DNA of 5,411 nucleotides from Desulfobacterales bacterium (GCA_020347085.1 CP070769.1:911319-916729), one strand, 5' to 3'; shown: positions 1-5,411, counted from the first letter of the stretch. A program made the numbers and translations. Notes: generated from the sequence alone by a model not told the origin.

Positions 1-1097
1 CTCAGCGCCACTTCGGCAGCTCGTTTCGAGGCCCCTGGAACGCCCAGCCTCTCTGCCACGCGTCGCAACTCAAGACGCGTCTGAACAAGCCTTCTCTCAT
101 CTCTGATCATTCTCAAAGCCTCGTCAGCAATCTGTTGGGCTGAAGCTTGATGTTGAATCAACTCGGGGACGATTGGCTTTTCAGCGACTAGGTTTGCCAG
201 CCCTATATGCTTGACGCGAATCATCCGCTTTCCAAGCCAGTAGCTAAGAGGCGATACCTTGTACACAATGATCATAGGAGTTCCCGCTATGGCTGTTTCC
301 AATGTCACGGTTCCCGAAGCTGTTATAACCAATGTAGCCTCACTCAAGACTTTTCGTAGGCTATCAGACAGGATCGAAAACTTCGCCCTTCCTCCCTGGA
401 CAATGTTCTCCACCACACGCTTACTGACAGAAGACGCTACAGGTATCGCAAAACGGACCCCTTTGATCCCTTCCGACAAAATCTCTGCCGCCTCAACCAT
501 CGTGGGAAGAAGACGGGTGATCTCCTCGTTACGACTGCCGGGCAGAAGGCCCACGAGCACCCCCTCGTCCCTCTGGGCTTCAGTTTTCTTCTTAAGGCCT
601 TCGAGTGGCATACTGTCCAGTAAGGGGTGCCCTACAAAGGTAACCGGTACACCCCACCTTCTGTAGAAATTCACCTCGAAAGGAAAGATAACTACCATGT
701 GATCCACCAGCTTTTTGATCTTCTTAACCCTAGCGGTCCGCCAAGCCCATATCTGGGGACTGATGTAATACATGACAGGGACACCCAGTTTTTTTGCCGC
801 GGTAGCTACTCGGAGATTAAAGTCTGGAAAATCTATCAAGATGAGAAGAGCGGGACAAACCTTTTTAAGGTCTTGCTTAGCCAGCCTAAGGGCTCTAAAA
901 AGGAGGTTTATCTTGGAAATGGCTTCAGAAACCCCAACGACAGCTATCTCGGAATTATCGACTCGGACCTCCATTCCAGCTTGTCGAAGCGCATTGCCAC
1001 CGATCCCAAAGAAATCAAGATGCGGATTAAGGCCCCGCATGGCTCTTACTAGATGGGCTCCGTGAAGGTCCCCGGAGGCCTCTCCGGCAATGATCAT
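1..1097 (-). CDS. lpxB: Lipid-A-disaccharide synthase LpxB (3' end beyond window)
   Basis: Glycosyltransferase family 19 enzyme that joins lipid X to UDP-2,3-diacylglucosamine, giving the beta-1,6 lipid A disaccharide and UDP at the inner face of the cytoplasmic membrane. Translating the minus strand from the ATG at 1097 gives 365 uninterrupted codons that run off the left edge; the family is about 380 residues, so only a short tail is missing. Family motifs in order: MIIAGEASGDLHGA (1-14), IDFPDFNLR (88-96, containing the Asp implicated in catalysis), YISPQIWAWR (111-120), VGHPLLD (155-161), LPGSRNEEI (185-193), TASGTVTLE (259-267), IGLANLVAEKP (298-308) and VPEL (310-313). The start is uncertain. 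The ATG at 1097 has no well-spaced Shine-Dalgarno (AAAAGG lies only 2 bases upstream) and begins two residues inside the expected first beta strand (KVMIIAGE). The frame stays open to a TAG at 1149-1151, with a TTG at 1146-1148. Product identity is very secure. Confidence 0.96.
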   Translation of the reverse strand, partial: MIIAGEASGDLHGAHLVRAMRGLNPHLDFFGIGGNALRQAGMEVRVDNSEIAVVGVSEAISKINLLFRALRLAKQDLKKVCPALLILIDFPDFNLRVATAAKKLGVPVMYYISPQIWAWRTARVKKIKKLVDHMVVIFPFEVNFYRRWGVPVTFVGHPLLDSMPLEGLKKKTEAQRDEGVLVGLLPGSRNEEITRLLPTMVEAAEILSEGIKGVRFAIPVASSVSKRVVENIVQGGRAKFSILSDSLRKVLSEATLVITASGTVTLETAIAGTPMIIVYKVSPLSYWLGKRMIRVKHIGLANLVAEKPIVPELIQHQASAQQIADEALRMIRDERRLVQTRLELRRVAERLGVPGASKRAAEVAL

Positions 1098-1234
1098 TAC
1101 CTTTTGATTTCTGTCTCCAGATGGACGATTGATGGATTGATCCTTCAACTAATCAGGGATATACCATTGTCCCAAGGACACGAAAGGGGCACCGGCCACA
1201 GTCCTCGCCAACGGCGTCATGACACGCATGAATC
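1098..1234 (-). other. Gap between the oxidoreductase gene and lpxB
   Basis: 137 bases separate the oxidoreductase stop from the ATG chosen for lpxB. Part of it (1098-1148) may be translated as an N-terminal extension of LpxB from the TTG at 1146-1148. Further upstream, in the same frame, is a 26-codon ORF (1149-1229) starting with ATG 5 bases after the oxidoreductase stop and ending at the TAG at 1149-1151. It resembles nothing I know. I see no terminator hairpin with a T-run and no convincing promoter, so readthrough from the upstream gene is the simplest assumption. Confidence 0.4.
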
Positions 1235-2227
1235 CTAAAATGACCCAGTCTTTCCCAGAAAGTTCCTGTTGGTCGCTTCGATCTGCTCAACGATGCTAAG
1301 GGCAACCCGGAGGGCATTCCGTCCTTCCTTCCCCGATACCAATGGTACCTCGCGAGTCCTCACCGACTGGACAAATGCCTCCAGCTCAGATTCTAGGGAA
1401 TCACTATCCTCAAAGGTTTTTCGTTGCAAAAACATACCTGGAATAGGAAGCGGAGTGCCCTTCGCCCCTCTTTGGATGATGGTAATATCATGATTAGCAT
1501 AATCGACCGAAACGTAGGTATCTCTCTGAAAAATACGTATCTTTCGCATATTCTTCAAAGAAATACGGCTGGCGGTTATGTTCGCCACACAGCCATTCTC
1601 AAACACCAGCCGTGCATTGGCAATGTCCACATGAGGGGATATCACCGGCACACCGGCCGCGTGGACACTCTTGACCTCCGACCCCACAAAGTTCAGTATG
1701 ATGTCGATATCGTGGATCATCAGGTCCAAAATGACGTCCACTTCGGTTCCTCGCACCTTCCTGTCTCGTCCAGGCTTCTTGGGAACATGCAAGCGGTGAG
1801 ACTCAATGAACAACGGATGATCCACGATTTCTCTCAGGGCCATAACGGCCGGGTTGAATCGCTCCAAATGCCCCACCTGAATGATTGGGCCGCGGGAATC
1901 TGCAATCTCTATGAGGGCATCCGCCTCCTCAAGAGTCTCTGTCATCGGTTTTTCGATCAACACATCCACATCATTTTGCAAGAAATCACGGCTAACGGAA
2001 AAATGAAGGGGAGTAGGGACCGCCACGCTCACAGCATCTACCTGACCTATGAGGTCTCTATAGTCGGTAAAGGGTTCCGTCCCAAGACGTTTAGCCACAT
2101 TTTCCGCCCTTTCAGGAATAATATCCACCACACCCGCAAGCTTTACTCCATCTATCCGGGCGTATTTTTCCGCATGAAACCTTCCCAGATATCCAACCCC
2201 AACGACACCAACGTGTAATGATTTCAT
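1235..2227 (-). CDS. Gfo/Idh/MocA-family NAD(P)-dependent oxidoreductase, GnnA-like candidate
   Basis: A 330-residue protein of normal length for the family. An N-terminal Rossmann fold begins at residue 5 with the dinucleotide-binding GVGYLG (10-15) and the post-beta2 acidic residue in VVD (33-35). The family catalytic signature EKP is at 92-94 (Lys93), and the C-terminal alpha/beta domain has the conserved DLMIHDIDIIL stretch (168-178, His172 the likely catalytic histidine). These show a sugar or cyclitol oxidoreductase. The position between lpxI and lpxB suggests a nucleotide-sugar substrate used in lipid A assembly. GnnA of Acidithiobacillus ferrooxidans oxidises the 3-OH of UDP-GlcNAc, and its gene lies, as I recall, in an lpx cluster. 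The partner aminotransferase GnnB is not in the window, so I leave the symbol empty. Other possibilities are a WbpB/WlbA-type UDP-sugar 3-dehydrogenase or another sugar dehydrogenase. The start is bounded by an in-frame TAA two codons upstream; the Shine-Dalgarno is weak. Confidence 0.9.
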   Translation of the reverse strand: MKSLHVGVVGVGYLGRFHAEKYARIDGVKLAGVVDIIPERAENVAKRLGTEPFTDYRDLIGQVDAVSVAVPTPLHFSVSRDFLQNDVDVLIEKPMTETLEEADALIEIADSRGPIIQVGHLERFNPAVMALREIVDHPLFIESHRLHVPKKPGRDRKVRGTEVDVILDLMIHDIDIILNFVGSEVKSVHAAGVPVISPHVDIANARLVFENGCVANITASRISLKNMRKIRIFQRDTYVSVDYANHDITIIQRGAKGTPLPIPGMFLQRKTFEDSDSLESELEAFVQSVRTREVPLVSGKEGRNALRVALSIVEQIEATNRNFLGKTGSF

Positions 2228-2249
2228 AGGTTACCCAATCAATATGAAA

Positions 2250-2324
2250 TGCCCAAAATTATGAGCATTACAAAACATGATGAAAAGGCTCCTTCATACT
2301 ATCAAGTTCAATTCTCTTTGGGCA
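2250..2324 (-). repeat. 8-bp perfect inverted repeat in the lpxI-oxidoreductase gap
   Basis: TGCCCAAA at 2250-2257 and its exact reverse complement TTTGGGCA at 2317-2324 bracket 59 bases inside the 117-base gap. A smaller hairpin can form in the loop (2280-2297, ATGAA/TTCAT arms extended by G-U pairs in RNA). The arms could form the base of an RNA structure in the leader or readthrough transcript. Neither arm is followed by a T-run typical of an intrinsic terminator. Function unknown. Confidence 0.45.
2258..2286 (-). promoter_or_regulatory. Possible sigma70-type promoter upstream of the oxidoreductase gene
   Basis: On the minus strand TTTTCA (2286-2281, 4 of 6 matches to TTGACA) is followed after exactly 17 bases by CATAAT (2263-2258, 5 of 6 matches to TATAAT). 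This would start transcription near 2251 and give a leader of about two dozen bases before the ATG at 2227. It would explain the break in an otherwise compact operon, but such matches arise by chance in AT-rich gaps. Confidence 0.25.
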
Positions 2325-2344
2325 CGTCAAGAAGTATGGCTCAC

Positions 2345-3148
2345 TTACTCAATGTCTATGATGGCAATGCCGTTTTCATCCGCCAATGCCACCATCTCTT
2401 CCCTGTCAAAGGCCACTGTCTTGCCAGCCTCAACCGCCAAGACCGAAGCCCTAACATGACACATCACTTGAATGGTCTTGAGTCCTACAGCAGGCACGTC
2501 GAATCTCATATCCTGATTTGGCTTGCTCGCCTTTACCACTACGGTCTTTTCCTTTCCGAGTTTACCTCCTCGCCGAATCGTAGCATCCGTGCCATCTATT
2601 GCCTCCACCGCCATCACCGAGCCGTCCCGAACCACCACGCTCTGTCCAATGTCTAATCTTCCAACCTCTTTAACGATACGCCACCCAAAACGTACATCGG
2701 CCATCTCAGACCTGGTTGGCTTCCGCCGCGTCCAGCATCCTTTTTTTGCAAGAAGTTCAGGCAACAAGAAAGTAGAAGGACGAACGGTTATTCCTTCTTT
2801 TTCCAGCTCGCCGGCAAACGCCCGTAGGAGTCCATCATCCTGCGTATGATCCATTGTGGCAAGGACCTTCAAAGCCTTCAAGTCTGGCCTCACCCCTGAA
2901 AACATCTTGGTCTTGGTAATAGCCCCAACCATTACCGCATCATGGACACCATTTTGCTTAAGAAACCCAATGAGACGCTTCACTTGACCGATCTTCACCC
3001 ACCTTATCGCCTCAACAAGGGTTTCCAGCCTGGGGTCTGTCTCCCCAACATGAGCGACTGCAAAAACCTTTAACCCTCTTTCCTTGGCGGCCTTTGAGAA
3101 AATGCCGGGGAACTGCCCGCTCCCCGCGATCAGTCCAATTCGTTCCAT
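2345..3148 (-). CDS. lpxI: UDP-2,3-diacylglucosamine pyrophosphatase LpxI
   Basis: Cleaves UDP-2,3-diacylglucosamine to lipid X (2,3-diacylglucosamine 1-phosphate) and UMP, the fourth step of lipid A synthesis. It replaces the unrelated metallophosphoesterase LpxH used by E. coli. The protein has 267 residues, close to the Caulobacter prototype. The N-terminal half carries the family opening GLIAGSGQFP (5-14), a central MVGAITKTKMF (73-83) and the TQDDGLLRA stretch (102-110). The C-terminal domain has KASKPNQDMRFDVPAVG (206-222), whose Asp213 or Asp217 should match the catalytic Asp225 of the Caulobacter enzyme; I could not fix which one without an alignment. The ATG at 3148 lies 5 bases after the lpxA stop, and a GAGGT Shine-Dalgarno overlaps that stop at good spacing, so translation is coupled to lpxA. 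Flanking lpxA and lpxB support the role strongly. Confidence 0.95.
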   Translation of the reverse strand: MERIGLIAGSGQFPGIFSKAAKERGLKVFAVAHVGETDPRLETLVEAIRWVKIGQVKRLIGFLKQNGVHDAVMVGAITKTKMFSGVRPDLKALKVLATMDHTQDDGLLRAFAGELEKEGITVRPSTFLLPELLAKKGCWTRRKPTRSEMADVRFGWRIVKEVGRLDIGQSVVVRDGSVMAVEAIDGTDATIRRGGKLGKEKTVVVKASKPNQDMRFDVPAVGLKTIQVMCHVRASVLAVEAGKTVAFDREEMVALADENGIAIIDIE

Positions 3149-3153
3149 CCAGA

Positions 3154-3927
3154 CTACCTCGTTATCCCCCGCTCAGAGGACTTGATAAACTCTATAAAAC
3201 CAACAATCTCTGGCACCTGATCCACTTCTGCAGAAACCCTTTGAATCGCTTCATTCAAGGTCAAGCCCAGTCGAAACACGATCCGATAAGCCTTCTTGAG
3301 GGCAAGTGTGGTTTCCGCTGAAAAGTGATGGCGCTTCAAGCCTACGGAATTCAATCCGTGGAGCCTGGCTCGGGGCGAGCCGGATGCCAGCACATACGGC
3401 GGGATATCTTTTGTCACACCAGTCATGCCACCCACAAAGGCATACTGCCCAATCCGCACAAATTGGTGCACAGCCACAAACGCACCCAGTGTGGCATAAT
3501 CTCCCACGCTGATATGGCCGCCAAGGCTGGCAGCATTAGCAAAGATAACGTTGCGCCCCGTGAAGCAGTCATGAGCAATGTGGGTGTAGGCCATCATAAA
3601 ATTCTCTTCGCCAATCTCGGTTATACCGCCACCAAACCCAGTCCCCCTGTGAATTGTCCCAAATTCGCGAATTGTGGTCCCTCGGCCGATTTTCACAACC
3701 GTTTTTTCCCCCTCGAATTTCAGGGCCTGAGGAATCGCACCTATGGCCGCGTGTTGAAATATTTGACAATCAGGCCCGATGGTCGTGTAGCGGTCTATGG
3801 TGACGTGAGGGCCAATGATCGTGCCACTCCCTATTTGAACGTCGGAGGCTATAACGGCATAGGGTCCAACCTGAACATTAGTACCGAGTTCGGCTCCAGG
3901 ATCAACGATTGCGGTGCGATGTATCAT
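3154..3927 (-). CDS. lpxA: Acyl-[ACP]--UDP-N-acetylglucosamine acyltransferase LpxA
   Basis: Cytoplasmic homotrimer that transfers a 3-hydroxyacyl chain from ACP to the 3-position of UDP-GlcNAc, the first step of lipid A synthesis. At 257 residues it is full length. Residues 1 to about 185 are left-handed beta-helix hexapeptide repeats (such as IGSGTI, VGPYAV), followed by an alpha-helical C-terminal domain. The HIAHD motif at 116-120 gives catalytic His119 (His125 in E. coli). His116, His138, His154, Lys70, Gln67, Asn193 and Arg199 match E. coli His122, His144, His160, Lys76, Gln73, Asn198 and Arg204. Two active-site differences are visible: Ala68 where E. coli has Asp74, and Val195 where E. 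coli has Glu200. Gly167 matches the Gly173 chain-length ruler. The ATG overlaps the fabZ stop as ATGA, with a strong AGGAG about 7 bases upstream, so translation is probably coupled. Confidence 0.97.
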   Translation of the reverse strand: MIHRTAIVDPGAELGTNVQVGPYAVIASDVQIGSGTIIGPHVTIDRYTTIGPDCQIFQHAAIGAIPQALKFEGEKTVVKIGRGTTIREFGTIHRGTGFGGGITEIGEENFMMAYTHIAHDCFTGRNVIFANAASLGGHISVGDYATLGAFVAVHQFVRIGQYAFVGGMTGVTKDIPPYVLASGSPRARLHGLNSVGLKRHHFSAETTLALKKAYRIVFRLGLTLNEAIQRVSAEVDQVPEIVGFIEFIKSSERGITR

Positions 3928-4370
3928 GCTCCCTCTCCTACCATGGCCATGACCTCTCCCTCTGCGACCAAAATTCCATCCACAGTTGCCTTGCCAGACA
4001 TTTTACAAACATTTCCACGCCTCTTGGTCCAGATTATTTCAAGGACGAGCTGGTCTCCCGGAACCACAGGCTTTCTGAAACGGGCCTTGTCAATACCCAT
4101 AAAATAGATCAACTCTTTAAGCTTTTCCTCTGAAAGAGACGAGTAAACAAGGACACCCCCAACCTGCGCCATGGCTTCAATAATCAACACGCCCGGCATA
4201 ACGGGCATCCCTGGAAAATGGCCTTGGAAAAAATGTTCATTGATGGTCACATTTTTCACCCCAACTATCCGTTCATTCGGCAATATCTCCAGGATTCGGT
4301 CTACGAGGATAAAAGGATACCGGTGTGGCAGAAGCTCCATAATCTTGCGAATGTCATATACCGTTTCCAT
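3924..4370 (-). CDS. fabZ: 3-hydroxyacyl-[ACP] dehydratase FabZ
   Basis: Cytoplasmic hot-dog-fold enzyme that dehydrates (3R)-hydroxyacyl-ACP to trans-2-enoyl-ACP in fatty acid elongation. It uses the same 3-hydroxyacyl-ACP pool that LpxA and LpxD draw on, which explains why it is kept inside lipid A operons. At 148 residues it is full length. MELLPHRYPFILVDRI (11-26) is the family N-terminal signature. HFPGMPVMPGVLIIEAMAQ (51-69) holds catalytic His51 and Glu65, matching His49 and Glu63 of the Pseudomonas enzyme. FMGIDKARFRKPVVPGD (90-106) is the second conserved block. The ATG at 4370 is preceded by GAGGTG (4382-4377), a long match to the 16S tail, at 6-base spacing. It shares 4 bases with lpxA. 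A dedicated promoter in the 252-base gap upstream is possible but not proven. Confidence 0.97.
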   Translation of the reverse strand: METVYDIRKIMELLPHRYPFILVDRILEILPNERIVGVKNVTINEHFFQGHFPGMPVMPGVLIIEAMAQVGGVLVYSSLSEEKLKELIYFMGIDKARFRKPVVPGDQLVLEIIWTKRRGNVCKMSGKATVDGILVAEGEVMAMVGEGA

Positions 4371-4376
4371 GCCTCA

Positions 4377-4384
4377 CACCTCTC
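4377..4384 (-). promoter_or_regulatory. Strong ribosome binding site of fabZ
   Basis: GAGAGGTG on the minus strand, with the six-base core GAGGTG (4382-4377) complementary to the 16S rRNA 3' tail and 6 bases before the ATG at 4370. It fixes the fabZ start and shows independent initiation after the gap that follows lpxD. Confidence 0.7.
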
Positions 4385-4453
4385 AAATGAGTTTGCCTTT
4401 GATTGACCTGGCTCAGGATCGGACGAAAAAGCCTTCCACATGGTGTGCACCTA

Positions 4454-4587
4454 AAGTGAACTATAGTGCTAAGCTTTAAGGATGAAGAGCTTTTTGAACC
4501 GTAACAGCGAGCTCATTCCCCGTCCCGATTTATCGGGACTGCAGGGAACTTCAATCGTATGTCTGTGCCTCGAACTTTAGTTCATTT
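4454..4587. repeat. Imperfect 14-bp inverted repeat around a palindrome
   Basis: The plus-strand segment 4574-4587 (ACTTTAGTTCATTT) and the reverse complement of 4454-4467 (ACTATAGTTCACTT) agree at 12 of 14 positions. They bound about 106 bases that contain the palindrome at 4516-4548. The layout could fold as a long branched hairpin, or be the remains of a small palindromic insertion. Without other genome copies to compare, chance remains possible. Confidence 0.35.
4516..4548. repeat. Strong palindromic hairpin
   Basis: GTCCCGAT (4522-4529) and ATCGGGAC (4532-4539) form a perfect 8-bp inverted repeat around TT. An outer TTCCC/GGGAA pair (4516-4520 and 4544-4548) extends it across a small asymmetric bulge. 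It starts about 84 bases downstream of the lpxD stop. Neither strand has a T-run after the stem, so it is not a standard intrinsic terminator. It may protect or process the lpxD mRNA end, or be a copy of a dispersed palindromic repeat. Confidence 0.65.
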
Positions 4588-4622
4588 CATACAGTTCAGG
4601 CTATTTAGGCACATTCCGGTGG

Positions 4623-5411
4623 CTAATCCTTAGAAACCTTTTCCAGCCGTTCGATACGTTTCTCCAATTCTGTTATCTTTTTCTTCATGTCGGGAAGCTT
4701 AGGGATGATGTTGCAGACCTTCAACCAGAGTCGGTGAGGCATTTCCGGCGTACCAGATACAATCTGATCGTCAGGTACGGATTTGGTAACCCCTGATTGG
4801 CCTCCGACAGTTACACGGTTACCAATGGTGACATGTTGTGCAACCCCCACCTGGCCGGCTAAGATTGCGTGGTCTCCAATCGTCACGCTCCCCGCAATGC
4901 CTACCTGTGCAACCAGCACAGTATCTTCACCCAACACCACATTATGAGCAATATGCACCAGGTTGTCTGTTTTCACCCCTCGTTTAATCCAAGTGTGGCC
5001 AAAAGTCGCACGGTCAATTGTATTACATGCGCCGATCTCAACGTCATCGTCAATGCGGACAATTCCCGTCTGGGGAATTTTATAATATTGCTCACCGTTG
5101 GATGCAAACCCAAAACCATCGCTCCCGATCACAGAACCCGCATGGATGATTTCCCTATTGCCAATTTCACAGCGTTCCAAGATGCATACGTTTGGATATA
5201 CAACCACGTCATCGCCTATCATCACACGATTATCAATCACCACCCCTGGGTAGATCGTCACACGGTCACCCAAGATCACATCATCCCCGATGAACACACC
5301 TGGGCAAATGGATACATCAATGCCATACTTAAAGTTTTCCCCCACAACAGCATTCTGGTTGACCCCTATCAGCGGGCGGTGAACTGGATGGAACAGACTG
5401 GATACCTTAGC
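4623..5411 (-). CDS. lpxD: UDP-3-(3-hydroxyacyl)glucosamine N-acyltransferase LpxD (5' end beyond window)
   Basis: Transfers a 3-hydroxyacyl chain from ACP to the 2-amine of UDP-3-acylglucosamine, the third step of lipid A synthesis; a cytoplasmic trimer. The minus-strand frame is open from the window edge (first full codon at 5411) to the TAG at 4623-4625, giving 262 residues of a protein usually near 340. The missing part is most of the N-terminal uridine-binding domain. Visible are the domain junction FHPVHRPL (7-14), a left-handed beta-helix of hexapeptide repeats, GSDGFGFA (96-103), IGACNTIDRATF (126-137) and HIAHNV (153-158). His156 matches catalytic His239 of E. coli and His193 matches His276. 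The end is a charged helix, likely a short coiled coil. A GTG at 5345-5343 is internal, not the start, because family sequence continues upstream of it. Gly207 aligns with the E. coli Met290 ruler. Confidence 0.96.
   Translation of the reverse strand, partial: AKVSSLFHPVHRPLIGVNQNAVVGENFKYGIDVSICPGVFIGDDVILGDRVTIYPGVVIDNRVMIGDDVVVYPNVCILERCEIGNREIIHAGSVIGSDGFGFASNGEQYYKIPQTGIVRIDDDVEIGACNTIDRATFGHTWIKRGVKTDNLVHIAHNVVLGEDTVLVAQVGIAGSVTIGDHAILAGQVGVAQHVTIGNRVTVGGQSGVTKSVPDDQIVSGTPEMPHRLWLKVCNIIPKLPDMKKKITELEKRIERLEKVSKD

Larger units (their letters stand above)
4371..4622 (-). other. 252-base gap between lpxD and fabZ
   Basis: Unusually long for this block, whose fabZ-lpxA and lpxA-lpxI junctions are -4 and 5 bases. 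It holds the fabZ ribosome binding site, a strong palindrome (4516-4548) and an imperfect inverted repeat around it (4454-4587). A weak promoter-like pair on the minus strand, TCTTCA (4488-4483, 3 of 6) and TATAGT (4465-4460, 5 of 6) with 17-base spacing, could drive fabZ but is poor. Only very short ORFs occur (the longest obvious ones overlap fabZ out of frame), and I see no tRNA or known riboswitch. Confidence 0.5.

Noticed and set aside
627..1052. Plus-strand ORF of 141 codons at the left end
   Set aside because: Antisense to lpxB, whose minus-strand frame is open and full of family motifs across the whole stretch.
1..1097. Frameshifted or broken lpxB
   Set aside because: Codon-by-codon reading shows 365 uninterrupted codons with all motifs in one frame; it is cut only by the window edge.
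1149..1229. 26-codon ORF between the oxidoreductase gene and lpxB as a real gene
   Set aside because: Too short, poorly placed ribosome binding site and no recognisable similarity; recorded only as an observation about the lpxB start.
1424..2218. Long plus-strand ORF of 264 codons
   Set aside because: It lies wholly antisense to the oxidoreductase gene, has no recognisable domain and a composition typical of a shadow frame.
3325..4107. Long plus-strand ORF of 260 codons
   Set aside because: Antisense to lpxA and the end of fabZ, both of which are intact with catalytic motifs; no family resemblance.
4471..4495. Plus-strand hairpin AAGCT/AGCTT followed by Ts
   Set aside because: The stem is only 5 bp with a 12-base loop, and no plus-strand gene would use it.
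4516..4548. Intrinsic terminator after lpxD
   Set aside because: The stem is good but no T-run follows on either strand; kept as a palindrome only.
5343..5345. GTG as the start of lpxD
   Set aside because: The frame remains open to the window edge and the upstream residues (FHPVHRPL and following) match LpxD, so this GTG is an internal valine codon.

Overview
The window is a lipid A (Raetz pathway) gene block, with every real gene on the minus strand. Gene content and order (lpxD, fabZ, lpxA, lpxI, a Gfo/Idh/MocA oxidoreductase, lpxB), the use of LpxI rather than LpxH, and protein sequences that look deltaproteobacterial all point to a Gram-negative bacterium of the Desulfobacterota type. 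That placement is inferred from memory of similar clusters, not from a search. Base composition is roughly balanced by eye and no gene stands out as foreign.

Read in the direction of transcription, from high to low coordinates: the window opens inside lpxD (4623-5411; 5' end outside). A 252-base gap follows (4371-4622), holding a strong palindrome and a flanking imperfect inverted repeat. Then come fabZ (3924-4370), lpxA (3154-3927, overlapping fabZ by 4 bases) and lpxI (2345-3148, 5 bases after lpxA), which form a tight translationally linked block. A 117-base gap with an 8-bp inverted repeat and a possible promoter precedes the oxidoreductase (1235-2227). A 137-base gap precedes lpxB (1-1097), which runs off the left edge with roughly its last 10-20 residues missing.

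The genes work together as follows. LpxA puts the first 3-hydroxyacyl chain on UDP-GlcNAc, LpxC (not in the window) deacetylates, LpxD adds the second chain, LpxI cleaves UDP-2,3-diacylglucosamine to lipid X and UMP, and LpxB joins lipid X to another UDP-diacylglucosamine to give the disaccharide. FabZ dehydrates 3-hydroxyacyl-ACP and so competes with LpxA and LpxD for the same acyl donors. The oxidoreductase sits where gnnA sits in organisms that make 2,3-diamino-2,3-dideoxyglucose lipid A (amide-linked chains). That is the most interesting hypothesis here, but its aminotransferase partner GnnB is not in the window.

I found no RNA genes, CRISPR array, insertion sequence or phage genes. I see no clear new system; the unusual points are the GnnA-like gene, an atypical residue in LpxA, the predicted acyl-chain rulers, and the structured gaps.
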